Of a stretch of 64,000 nt of DNA, positions 26,637 to 34,759 are shown piece by piece. The notes beneath the pieces are model-generated. The model saw only the letters and a program-made list of their open reading frames with translations, was not told where the DNA came from and did no database searches. A program made the translations under genes and the position numbers. The stretch comes from CAYGAW01 sp964347945 (GTDB lineage Bacteria; Chloroflexota; Anaerolineae; UBA7937; B3-Chlor), in contig CAYGAW010000194.1 in assembly GCA_964347945.1 (NCBI GenBank), forward strand, positions 4,439 through 68,438. The letters are read 5' to 3'. The stretch's first letter is position 1; each line of letters begins with the position of its first letter.

Positions 26637-28385
26637 CTAGGAGGTGCTCGCCATCCTCACGTCGTCAGGCGGGATGCCCAGATAGACGAACAGCCTCTCC
26701 GCAATTCGCCTGAACACGGGGACTGCCACCACGGTGCCCCACGGGGACTCCCGAGGTCTGTCCATCTTAACCAAGATGATGAACTGAGGATCGTCAGCTG
26801 GGGCATAAGCCACGAATGCGCCTATTGTGTCCACGGGATGATACCCTCCGGTCACAGGGATCTGCGACGTGCCAGTCTTGCCCGCTATGGCATAACCTGG
26901 TATGGTGAGATTCTCCTTGCCCACCAGCGTATCCACTAGCATCTCCGTTAGTTCCCGTGCCACCCAGGGAGAAATGACTTGCTGACCTCCTTCCGGGTGG
27001 AACTCTCTGATGACCTGGCCATCTTGTTCGATGCGTTGCACGACATGCGGTCTGGGAAGTACGCCGTCATTGGCCACGGCCGCAACGGCGGTGATCATCT
27101 GTATTGGTGTGACGGCTATCCCTTGACCGAAAGCGTTGGTACCCAGATCACCCTCTCGCCAGCTGCCGTCTCCGGGTACCCTCATGATACCCGGCGACTC
27201 GTAGGGCAGATCTATCCCTGTCGTTTGTCCAAAGCCGAAACGCTTCACATAGTCGTAGAATCTCTCGGGACCCAAGTTTGTGGTCAGAGTGGCTGCCCCC
27301 ACATTCAGGGAGTATTTCAGCAACTCAGTCATGCTCACTACCCCGTAGGCGTCCCGGTCCCAGTTCATGATGAGATGGCCGCCCACGTATATCCGACCCT
27401 CATCGTAGTAGGTGGTGTATCGCCCAACGATGCCGGCATCAAGTGCTGCTGCCATGGTGACAACCTTGAAGACTGAGCCCGGTTCATAGTTCTCGCTCAC
27501 GGCGGGATTGATGAACAACTCCTTGTCAATCTGCCGGTCAAGGTCAGGGTTCGGATCGTAACAGGGATAGCTGGCCATGGCCAGAATAGCTCCGGTGCGA
27601 GGATCCATAACGATGACGGTTCCTCTCTCCGCCCCGAATTCGCTGAGGCCTCGTCGCAGTTCCTCCTCCACCAGTCCCTGTATTGTGCGGTCCACTGTAA
27701 GCACGATTTGCCGGCCGTCTTGAGGCAAAATGACATTCTTGGAACCGATCCTGATGCTCAGGTTGGGAGAATCGCCTGTGCCTCCCCAAGAGCCTCTGAG
27801 CCCCCGTAGCTCTTCATTATAGAACTCTTCAACTCCGTAGAAGGCATCGTAGTCGACCTCATGGTCGTACGTTACGAAGCCGAGAAGGTGGCAAGCCATC
27901 TCCTGTTCTGGGTATGCGCGCTTCCTGGCTGGGCTAATGCCAATAGCCCCGGTGCCCCATTGGTCCCTGATCGCCTCCACACCCTTGGCCACCTCGAGTG
28001 GCGCATTCCAAACTAAGGACACTGAAGGTTCGTTTGTCCGTGACAGCGATGTCACGAGTGCGTTTTCATCGATGCCGAGGATTGGAGCCAGGTCAGCAGC
28101 CAGCCCCTCGGGATCATGGATGTCTCTCGGTGTGGCGAAGATCTCGAATTCATACTCATCCATAGCCAGTACGAAGCCGTGCCGATCCAAGATGGTTCCG
28201 CGCTGGGCAGGTATTGGCACGTCCACCAACTGCCACCGCTCTCCGACCTCCTTTAGGTCCTTGTGGCGCACTACTTGCCAGTAGAACAACCTTCCCGTCA
28301 AGATCAGGACGCCCACGACGGTGCCCAGCCACAGGACGATGAGTCGTCTTCTCGATCCGTGCTCTGGCCCGTCAGATTCCATCAT
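26637..28385 (-). CDS. ftsI: Class B penicillin-binding protein (FtsI/PBP2-like transpeptidase)
   Basis: About 582 residues. A short cytoplasmic tail and one helix (LIVLWLGTVVGVLILTG) are followed by the pedestal domain and the transpeptidase domain. The active-site triad is readable as EPGSVFK (nucleophile Ser, general base Lys), SLN and KTGT. It crosslinks septal peptidoglycan with FtsW. No PASTA domain is present at the C-terminus. The frame is open to a GTG at 28424; the ATG at 28385 has GGAGG about 12 bases upstream, so the exact start is uncertain. Confidence 0.93.
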   Translation of the reverse strand: MMESDGPEHGSRRRLIVLWLGTVVGVLILTGRLFYWQVVRHKDLKEVGERWQLVDVPIPAQRGTILDRHGFVLAMDEYEFEIFATPRDIHDPEGLAADLAPILGIDENALVTSLSRTNEPSVSLVWNAPLEVAKGVEAIRDQWGTGAIGISPARKRAYPEQEMACHLLGFVTYDHEVDYDAFYGVEEFYNEELRGLRGSWGGTGDSPNLSIRIGSKNVILPQDGRQIVLTVDRTIQGLVEEELRRGLSEFGAERGTVIVMDPRTGAILAMASYPCYDPNPDLDRQIDKELFINPAVSENYEPGSVFKVVTMAAALDAGIVGRYTTYYDEGRIYVGGHLIMNWDRDAYGVVSMTELLKYSLNVGAATLTTNLGPERFYDYVKRFGFGQTTGIDLPYESPGIMRVPGDGSWREGDLGTNAFGQGIAVTPIQMITAVAAVANDGVLPRPHVVQRIEQDGQVIREFHPEGGQQVISPWVARELTEMLVDTLVGKENLTIPGYAIAGKTGTSQIPVTGGYHPVDTIGAFVAYAPADDPQFIILVKMDRPRESPWGTVVAVPVFRRIAERLFVYLGIPPDDVRMASTS

Positions 28386-28482
28386 CAAGCTGACATGGCC
28401 TCCAATCCACGCCTCCAAGGGCACCGATAGACTCTCTGCTGCCAGACGTGCCAGTGCCCCTCACCGACGTGAGGCCGCTGCT

Positions 28483-28965
28483 TCAATCCCGCACATCCAT
28501 CCAAGTTTCAAACCGTAGCATCAGTTCCTCCCACCACACCACCTCGTGCGAACCCAGTTCGTTCTGGCTGGCGTCTCCTGTAGTGGCGGGCAGGGAGAAC
28601 CCGTGATCCAAGTCCTCCACAGGAAGATTGTGCATCGTGAGGTATTGCACGGCGTCGGTCTCTACGAACCCCAGTTCTGCGGCCCTCGCTTTGACGTTGG
28701 GCAAGGCCTCCATCTCACATATGCGCTTGCGCAGCAGAGCGTTCTCCTGTCGCCACCGCTCTCTCTCGCTGGTGAGATGCACGATCTCCATGCCCGCTGC
28801 CGCTGTGTGACTCGCCTGGTTCAGATAGAAAGAGCCTACCAGACTTCCCAGCACAAGGAGTAGAACGAAAAGACCCATGGTCTTCCCAGTGAAGCGCCAA
28901 ACAGGCCGTCCATCGACGTCACTTCTGATTCGAATCCTGGGAAGATACACGGGTTCCCTTTTCAT
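28483..28965 (-). CDS. ftsL: FtsL-like septum protein
   Basis: A 160-residue bitopic protein: a basic N-terminus of about 28 residues, one transmembrane helix (about 29-48), then a coiled-coil (HLTSERERWRQENALLRKR) and an ELGFVETDAVQYL stretch like the end of FtsL/DivIC domains. The tail beyond residue 120 is acidic and polar. It is expected to form the FtsQLB complex that activates FtsWI. Position between rsmH and ftsI and AAGGAG nine bases before the ATG support the call. Confidence 0.82.
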   Translation of the reverse strand: MKREPVYLPRIRIRSDVDGRPVWRFTGKTMGLFVLLLVLGSLVGSFYLNQASHTAAAGMEIVHLTSERERWRQENALLRKRICEMEALPNVKARAAELGFVETDAVQYLTMHNLPVEDLDHGFSLPATTGDASQNELGSHEVVWWEELMLRFETWMDVRD

Positions 28966-28982
28966 GGCAGTGGACTCCTTGA

Positions 28983-29909
28983 CTAGAGACGAGCGGCCAC
29001 TCTCAGCTTGGCACTCCTAGACCGAGGGTTGTCCTCGATCTCCTCCGAAGACGGGCGAAGAGGCTTCTTAGTCACAATCTGTAGAGTGCGACGGTGGTCG
29101 CAAGCGCAGATTGGCAGTTCGGGCGGGCAGATGCAATCTCTGGACTCTTGGGTCATGAACGCTTTCACCAGGCGATCTTCCAAGGAATGGAAGGTGACCA
29201 CCGCCATCCGCCCCCCTGTGGTCAAAACGTCCAGTATCTGCGGCAAGACGTCGGACAGAGCTTCCAACTCTTTGTTCACAGCGATGCGCAGTGCCAGAAA
29301 GGTGCGCGTCGCCGGATGCAGTCTTCGCCGCCGCCCCGCCGCTCGAGCCACGAGGCTTGCCAATTCCGTGGTTGTCCGAACAGGTCGGTTCCGCACAATG
29401 GTCCGAGCTATCCCCTTGGCCTTAGGTTCCTCTCCGTATCTGACCAGTATGTCAGCCAAATCCGACTCCTTGAGTTCGTTGACCAGATGACTTGCGGTGA
29501 TGTTCTCGTCGCGGTTCATCCGCATGTCCAGCGGCCCTTCCTTCTGGAAGGAAAACCCCCGCTCCTCCTGCTCCAGTTGCACGGACGATACACCAAGGTC
29601 CAACAGTACGCCACGCGCAGGAGTGTAACCCCGCCGTGAAGCGGTCTCCTGCAATCGAGAGAAACTCGCATGGACTAGCTCGAAGCGCCCCTCGTACAAC
29701 TTGAGTTGCTGCCGCGCCAGTTCAATCGCTGCGGCATCAATGTCAATGCCCAGCAGTCTGCCATCCGGTGCGGATCTCTCCAGGATTCCCCTTGCATGTC
29801 CGCCAGTTCCGATGGTACAGTCTATGTATGTCGCGCCTGGCTTGATCTCAAGGCCATCCAGTACCTCTTGCAGAAGGACAGGCTTATGGATCCGCCCACC
29901 CATCATCAT
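28983..29909 (-). CDS. rsmH: 16S rRNA (cytosine-1402-N4)-methyltransferase RsmH
   Basis: About 308 residues. It methylates C1402 in the decoding centre of 16S rRNA using SAM. HKPVLLQEVLDGL is the family start. IDCTIGTGGHA is the SAM site. GVLLDLGVSSVQLE, RGFSFQKEGPLDMRM and TFHSLEDRLVK are hallmarks. The Cys motif near the C-terminus (CICPPELPICACDH) is common in the family. I start it at the ATG overlapping the mraZ stop (ATGA); two further ATG codons follow immediately. The frame stays open upstream inside mraZ. Confidence 0.96.
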   Translation of the reverse strand: MMMGGRIHKPVLLQEVLDGLEIKPGATYIDCTIGTGGHARGILERSAPDGRLLGIDIDAAAIELARQQLKLYEGRFELVHASFSRLQETASRRGYTPARGVLLDLGVSSVQLEQEERGFSFQKEGPLDMRMNRDENITASHLVNELKESDLADILVRYGEEPKAKGIARTIVRNRPVRTTTELASLVARAAGRRRRLHPATRTFLALRIAVNKELEALSDVLPQILDVLTTGGRMAVVTFHSLEDRLVKAFMTQESRDCICPPELPICACDHRRTLQIVTKKPLRPSSEEIEDNPRSRSAKLRVAARL

Positions 29910-30340
29910 AGTATTCCGAGCTCGGCAAGCCCTTCGGCGATGATCTCGATCTTCTCCTCCATGTCTTCCTCGGCCTGACGCCATCGTTCGGGGTTCCATA
30001 TTTCCATGTGCTTGTCGAGGCAAACGATGATCGTCTCGCCGTCAAGGTTTGCATATGAACGCAGGTTGTTCGGCAGAAGGACGCGGCCCTGTTTGTCCGG
30101 GGCGCACTCACTGGCCCCCCCAAAGAAGAAGCGATTGAAGATGCGTGCGTCTTTCCGGGCAAAGGGTAGACTGGTGATGTCGTTGGCGAGGGTCTCCCAC
30201 GCGTCCACAGGGAAAACCAGGAGGCAGCGTTCCACTCCGCGCGTGATTACCACACCCTTTGCAAGCTCTGCCCTGTACTTGGCCGGGAGTGTTAGCCTTC
30301 CCTTACTATCAATGTTATGCACGTATTCGCCGAGGAACAT
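29906..30340 (-). CDS. mraZ: Transcriptional regulator MraZ
   Basis: The protein is 144 residues with two AbrB-like SpoVT domains, each with the DxxxR motif: DSKGRLTLP near residue 11 and DKQGRVLLP near 85. MraZ forms rings and binds direct TGGG-type repeats before its own gene, usually repressing the dcw operon. The start MFLGEY is canonical and has GGAG eight bases upstream. The binding repeats are visible 60-80 bases upstream. Confidence 0.96.
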   Translation of the reverse strand: MFLGEYVHNIDSKGRLTLPAKYRAELAKGVVITRGVERCLLVFPVDAWETLANDITSLPFARKDARIFNRFFFGGASECAPDKQGRVLLPNNLRSYANLDGETIIVCLDKHMEIWNPERWRQAEEDMEEKIEIIAEGLAELGIL

Positions 30341-30396
30341 TTGTGCTACTCCGCCCCACTTCGGCTTGGTTGCTGGGCGATTATCGGCCCGGTTGT

Positions 30397-30421
30397 CCCA
30401 CTTTGGCCCACGTTTTCCCAC
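30397..30421 (-). promoter_or_regulatory. MraZ operator: three GTGGG boxes with 10-bp period
   Basis: On the minus strand GTGGG occurs three times, perfectly, with five-base spacers (AAAAC, CCAAA), so one box per helical turn. This matches the known MraZ target of spaced TGGG repeats. The boxes begin two bases after the -10 hexamer, so bound MraZ would cover the transcription start. Confidence 0.85.
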
Positions 30422-30422
30422 A

Positions 30423-30451
30423 ATTATACACCAAAACTCACCACTTGGCAA
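30423..30451 (-). promoter_or_regulatory. Promoter of the dcw operon (PmraZ)
   Basis: On the minus strand TTGCCA and a perfect TATAAT are exactly 17 bases apart. Transcription should begin inside the MraZ boxes and leave a leader of about 75 bases before mraZ. Confidence 0.8.
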
Positions 30452-30619
30452 TAGCCAAAGGCTGCCATCCCCACGGTTCGAGGGAAATTTAAGGTTTGGG
30501 AGGGCAGAGTTCGTGCCATTATCAGGCGGGGAGGCACCCCGCGCCGAGACCCTTGACGGCAGCGCACTGAATCCGGGGTGGGCTTCCTCCTTCTCGCACA
30601 CCACATCCAGAGGCTGACA

Positions 30620-32431
30620 ATGGCATCGGAGTCACATGTTGAGCGGCTGCTCACGGAGGGGATAGCGGCTGTCAAGGCCGGGCGGTCGCAGGACGCGCTT
30701 GAGCTGCTGTCCGAGGTGGTTGCCCTGGAGCCTGAGAACGAGAAGGCGTGGCTGTGGATGAGCGCTGTGCTGCCTGACCAAGGCAGGATCGAGTGCTTGA
30801 AGAGAGTGGTGGAGATCAACCCGCGCAACGAACTTGCCTGGAAGGGCCTGGAGCTGCTGCTGGCCGACGCCGCGCCAGCACACGAGCCAGTCCCGGCAGT
30901 ATCAGTGCCGGAAGCATCCCCCGAGAGCCGTTCGCCTGGGTTGGAGGAGAGGACGGCGGTCGAAGCTGACGGTGGAGCTCGCGGCATTGGTAGGAGTTGC
31001 GCACTCTACACAGGCATCACCGCTCTAGCCGGGATCACTCTGTCCGTCTGTGTGGTGGCGCTCATGTTGGGCGGGACGATGCTGATCCCAGCCTCGCCGC
31101 AGGTCGGGCCCGCCGCCATGATGCCGCATCTACCGACCGAGACGACTACTACCGTTCCCGAGTCTGCGGTGCCTCCTACCGTCACACCCACTGCCACGAA
31201 GACGCCAGTGCCGACGAACACACTGGTCGTGCCGGATGCGCGCATACCGGGTTTCCCCATCATCAATGAAGGGGCATATGATGAGATAGAGACAAGAGTA
31301 AGCGAACTCAGGGCCCTTCAGCCTCTGCGGGAGACCCAGAGGCAGACCTTCACCCGCTATCGTTTGGAAGAGTACCTGATGGATGTCTACCGGCGGGACG
31401 CATACCTCGAGGAGATGGAGATCGCTGAGAGAATGTACCGGGTGCTGGGGCTGATAGATGAGGGCTATGAGCTGGCCGAGAATCAAGTCGAAATACAGCG
31501 GGAGTATTTGGCTGGTCTGTACGACACGGAGACGGAGGACATATATCTGATCCTTGATCGGTATACAAGTGACCTGTGGTTAGAAGTCACCTTTGCCCAC
31601 GAATTCACACACGCCCTGCAAGACCAGCACTTCGATCTCGACTCACTTCAGGGACGGGCCCGGACGACCGATTCGCTCTTGGCGCTGCAGGCACTCATCG
31701 AGGGGGACGCGACCCTGGTGATGATAGAGTATGCGTTCCAACACCTGTTCCAGATGCAATTTGAACGTATCGATCTATTGAAGGCTATCCAGGAAGTGGA
31801 GCAGGGAGAGTACGAAGAGGCGCCCGGCGTCATCCGAGAGACGGCGTGGTTCCCGTATGATCAAGGGCTTGTGTTCGTTGCTGCTCTGGTCGAGCAGGGC
31901 GGCTGGGATCGGCTCAACGAGGCCTTTCGGCATCCACCTCAGAGCACCGAGCAAATCATGCACCCCGACAAGTACTTGGCTGGTGAGGTCGGCCGGATCC
32001 CCGAGGTGGGTGATTTGCCTGGTGCAGTGGGAGCTGGATGGTTAGAGCTGAGACGAGATACCTTTGGCGAACTCTTCATCCGGGTTTATCTGGAGAGGGA
32101 GCTCAGCAGCGAGGAAGCGCTGATGGCAGCGGAGGGCTGGGCAGGGGATCGAGTCGTGTTCTTGACCAGTGAGGACCGTGGTAGATATCTCCTCATCGTG
32201 CGGACGAGTTGGGACACCACAGACGAGGCTCAGGAGTTCTTCTCTGCATACGCTACCTTCATGCAGAGGTCCGGGGCCGGTCGCAGTCTTGTACAAGATA
32301 CAGAGCGGAAACAGTGGCGCACTGAACTACAGGTGACCTACCTAGGCCGCCAGGGCCAGGAAGTGCTGCTTGCACTCGCCTCGGATGAGGAGGCTCTTGA
32401 CCTGGCACTCACCGAATTCTCCACCTTCTAG
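30620..32431 (+). CDS. TPR - transmembrane - HExxH metallopeptidase-like protein
   Basis: About 603 residues. The N-terminus is a small TPR domain (about 5-75: AVKAGRSQDALELLSEVVALEP-type helices). A transmembrane helix (about 130-150) and a Thr/Pro stalk (PTVTPTATKTPVPTNT) follow. The large extracytoplasmic domain carries AHEFTHALQDQH (about 326-337), a zinc HExxH, and IEGDATLV about 30 residues later, which may give the third ligand as in gluzincins. Substrate is unknown. The start is the ATG with AGAGG six bases upstream. It is divergent from mraZ, so a role in envelope upkeep is only suggested by position. Confidence 0.78.
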   Translation: MASESHVERLLTEGIAAVKAGRSQDALELLSEVVALEPENEKAWLWMSAVLPDQGRIECLKRVVEINPRNELAWKGLELLLADAAPAHEPVPAVSVPEASPESRSPGLEERTAVEADGGARGIGRSCALYTGITALAGITLSVCVVALMLGGTMLIPASPQVGPAAMMPHLPTETTTTVPESAVPPTVTPTATKTPVPTNTLVVPDARIPGFPIINEGAYDEIETRVSELRALQPLRETQRQTFTRYRLEEYLMDVYRRDAYLEEMEIAERMYRVLGLIDEGYELAENQVEIQREYLAGLYDTETEDIYLILDRYTSDLWLEVTFAHEFTHALQDQHFDLDSLQGRARTTDSLLALQALIEGDATLVMIEYAFQHLFQMQFERIDLLKAIQEVEQGEYEEAPGVIRETAWFPYDQGLVFVAALVEQGGWDRLNEAFRHPPQSTEQIMHPDKYLAGEVGRIPEVGDLPGAVGAGWLELRRDTFGELFIRVYLERELSSEEALMAAEGWAGDRVVFLTSEDRGRYLLIVRTSWDTTDEAQEFFSAYATFMQRSGAGRSLVQDTERKQWRTELQVTYLGRQGQEVLLALASDEEALDLALTEFSTF

Positions 32432-32556
32432 GGAAGCGGCGACGGCCTGAACTCGCGTCGAGTCCCAGCTGCCATCAGGCAGAGTGTCGACACCTCATGC
32501 GAGTTCCATGTGCTGCTGGAGAAATGGCCAACACTCACCTACTCCGCGCGCCGGGG

Positions 32557-33288
32557 TCACTCTCCTTCCATCTGATCAGGGGCGCTCACCATGATCTCGC
32601 CGAACAATTCTCGCTGTTCCACTAGCACTCTGCGTCTCTTGATGAGTTGCAGCAGGGCCAGGAAGATGACGATGATCTCCATACGAGATGTGGCCTGCGC
32701 GAGAAGCTCGTTGAGACTGAAGCTGTGCCGTTCGGCCACGAGTCTTTCCAGGTTGGCGATCTTCTCGGGGAGGGAGATGTGAAGAGGAGTCACTACTTCG
32801 TCCGCCGACGACACTGGTCGGGACAGCATCGCTTGTCGGACGGCCTCCAACAGAGCATCCAGAGTGACGCCTTCCAGCCGCAAGCTTCTCTCCAGCTCTG
32901 GTAGAGGCAGGAGACGGGCATAGGCCCTCAGACCTTGTTCCTCTCTGGCTCTGAGCTCATGCGCTGCGTCTCTGAATTTGCGGTACTCGATCAGCCGTCT
33001 CACCAATTCCTCACCCACATCTTCCTCATCTTCGTCTGGTTCCTCTTCAGGTGGTTGTGGAAGGAGAATGCGGGACTTGATGAGGAGGAGCTTGGCGGCG
33101 ATAACCAGGAAGTCGGCCAGCTTCTCAGCCTCCAGCTTTTGCAGCGTGCTGATGTAATCGAGATACTGGTCCGTCACAGCAGCCAAGGAAACCTTGGTGA
33201 TATCCAGTTCTCGCTCTTCGATAAGATGCAGCAACAGGGCAAGGGGACCCTCGAAGACGGGGAGCGTGACTCTGTATGTTGTTGTCAA
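32557..33288 (-). CDS. scpA: Segregation and condensation protein A
   Basis: The protein is 243 residues. It is the kleisin that bridges the SMC dimer and ScpB in the chromosome-condensing complex. The N-terminal kleisin motif FEGPLALLLHLIEERELDIT and LADFLVIAAKLLLIKSR are clear (given in parts). The C-terminal winged helix contains SFSLNELLAQATSRMEIIVIFLALLQL-type residues. An acidic linker (EEEPDEDEED) lies between. The start is a TTG; no better codon exists near the family start. scpB is not adjacent in this window. Confidence 0.93.
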   Translation of the reverse strand: MTTTYRVTLPVFEGPLALLLHLIEERELDITKVSLAAVTDQYLDYISTLQKLEAEKLADFLVIAAKLLLIKSRILLPQPPEEEPDEDEEDVGEELVRRLIEYRKFRDAAHELRAREEQGLRAYARLLPLPELERSLRLEGVTLDALLEAVRQAMLSRPVSSADEVVTPLHISLPEKIANLERLVAERHSFSLNELLAQATSRMEIIVIFLALLQLIKRRRVLVEQRELFGEIMVSAPDQMEGE

Positions 33289-33468
33289 GCTCTACGATCC
33301 TCGGATGAAGTGTTCCGTAGCAGCTGGGCGGGCAGTCTGTTACGCGAATACTCGAGAGGTGTCCGTATCGGACTTGGGACTTGGCTGCGCTCTCAACTCA
33401 GTGTGACGGTGTGTGCTAGCCCTGCCTGCCTCCGACTGCGGCCAGTCAAGCGCAAAGAGACACGACCG

Positions 33469-33497
33469 ATTATACGGCAAGTCCTGAGCGTTGTCCA
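33469..33497 (-). promoter_or_regulatory. Promoter of scpA
   Basis: On the minus strand TGGACA and a perfect TATAAT are exactly 17 bases apart. The transcript would have a leader of about 175 bases. Confidence 0.6.
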
Positions 33498-33533
33498 GAC
33501 ATTACGGCGCTTCGTGACAGGGGCTAGTCTTGC

Positions 33534-33561
33534 TTGCGCGGGATGGGGAGGGTGCTATAAT
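33534..33561 (+). promoter_or_regulatory. Plus-strand promoter with long leader
   Basis: TTGCGC and a perfect TATAAT are 16 bases apart, back to back with the scpA promoter. The next plus-strand start codon is about 380 bases further on. Confidence 0.5.
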
Positions 33562-33943
33562 GATGGCGAACACACGATTGGCTCCGCACTGAATGCCAGC
33601 GGCACCGACGCCAGCACTAGCTGTTGGACTTCGCTGACCCCGCGGGGTGAGGTGGTAGCACCTTGCATGCTGGGTAGCTTCGGCGCTGGAAGAGAGCTGT
33701 CTGGATCCCGCCGGGGCGTTCGGAGGGCTCGGCTTGCCTGGTGCTAGCGGAGCTGGCGCAGAACCCTGTGGGCGCTTCAACCACCAGCGCAGAATGGGGA
33801 TCGAAGGCTATCTGCACGATCGAGCATAGCAGTCTGAGAGTCTGGTCGTCCTTCTGGATTCGGGCACCGAGGGACCTGCGCTGTCTTGATGTGCTTTGGT
33901 GGCACGCCATTTCGCGCTCTGCGAATCCTTGGGCAGTCAGAGC

Positions 33944-34705
33944 ATGAGACTGATCAGGCTGTGTTCGGGCGGCAAGACAGGATGGGCGTCTCTCGACGAC
34001 GATGGGCTCTATTGGCTGGAGGGAGACCCCTTCGGCCAGTGGGCGCCAGGGACCGAGGTCGTGGGTCTCGTTGGTGCGAGTTGTCTGACCCCTTGTACCC
34101 CGACAAAGATCGTAGCCGTTGGACTCAACTACCTCTCTCATGCCGAGGAGGTGGCAGCCAGTGTACCCAGGGAGCCACTGTTCTTCCTGAAACCCCCGAG
34201 TGCTGTTCTGGCTCACGAGGAGAGCATAGTTTATCCTGCAACTCTTTCGACAAGGGTGGATTATGAAGGCGAGTTGGCGGTGGTAATAGGACGGCGCACC
34301 AAGGGTGTGTCTCCGGATGGTGCTCTGAAACACGTGCTTGGCTACACCTGCGCCAACGATGTGACGGCTCGCGACCTTCAGAGGCGCGATGGTCAATGGA
34401 CACGAGCGAAGGGTTTTGACACCTTCTGTCCCATCGGCCCCATCATCTCCACCGATGCGGACCCTACCGATCTGACTATCTGCACTCGGCTCAATGGCGA
34501 GGTGCGTCAGAGAAGTTCCACGAGGGAGATGATCTTTCCCGTAGAGGAGTTGATCAGCCATGTCTCTGCTGTGATGACCCTTGAGGCTGGAGACGTGATC
34601 CTCACGGGCACCCCAGCTGGGGTTGGTGAACTGAGGCCCGGAGACAGAGTGGAGGTGGAGATCGCGGGGATAGGAACGCTGGCGAACACCGTCGTCAGAG
34701 GCTGA
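33944..34705 (+). CDS. Fumarylacetoacetate hydrolase (FAH) family protein
   Basis: About 253 residues. After a short N-terminal domain the FAH fold is clear: KIVAVGLNYLSHAEE, the metal-binding YEGELAVVIGR (two Glu), YTCANDVTARDLQ (Asp), KGFDTFCPIGP and LTGTPAGVG. The family cleaves or isomerises diketo acids (fumarylacetoacetate, fumarylpyruvate, 2-hydroxyheptadienedioate, oxaloacetate) with Mg2+. The substrate is not readable and no other ring-cleavage gene is adjacent. I use the ATG opening MRLIRL; an in-frame TTG lies 16 codons upstream. A small hairpin with TTTTT overlaps the stop codon and may weakly terminate before argF. Confidence 0.88.
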   Translation: MRLIRLCSGGKTGWASLDDDGLYWLEGDPFGQWAPGTEVVGLVGASCLTPCTPTKIVAVGLNYLSHAEEVAASVPREPLFFLKPPSAVLAHEESIVYPATLSTRVDYEGELAVVIGRRTKGVSPDGALKHVLGYTCANDVTARDLQRRDGQWTRAKGFDTFCPIGPIISTDADPTDLTICTRLNGEVRQRSSTREMIFPVEELISHVSAVMTLEAGDVILTGTPAGVGELRPGDRVEVEIAGIGTLANTVVRG

Positions 34706-34759
34706 GGCCTTTTTCTGGACATCGTCTTGTGATATACTATGCAGCGGAGGGAGACGAGG

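Larger units (their letters stand above)
33289..33943. other. Divergent intergenic region between scpA and the FAH-family gene
   Basis: No protein gene is supported here. Two divergent promoters stand 36 bases apart. The plus-strand one would give a leader of about 375 bases before the FAH-family gene. That leader has a CCCCGCGGGG palindrome and other short inverted repeats and could hold a regulatory RNA or a lost gene. Long minus-strand frames across it run antisense to argF and have no recognisable domain. Confidence 0.5.

Noticed and set aside
30460..30480. GGTTCGA-like sequence suggesting a tRNA T-loop
   Set aside because: No acceptor stem, anticodon arm or D-arm can be folded around it.
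33640..33670. T-box-like GAGGTGGTAGCACC in the leader before the FAH-family gene
   Set aside because: The invariant TGGNACC bulge is not matched (TGGTAGC), only about 85 bases lie between promoter and motif, and no aminoacyl-tRNA synthetase or amino-acid gene is directly controlled.
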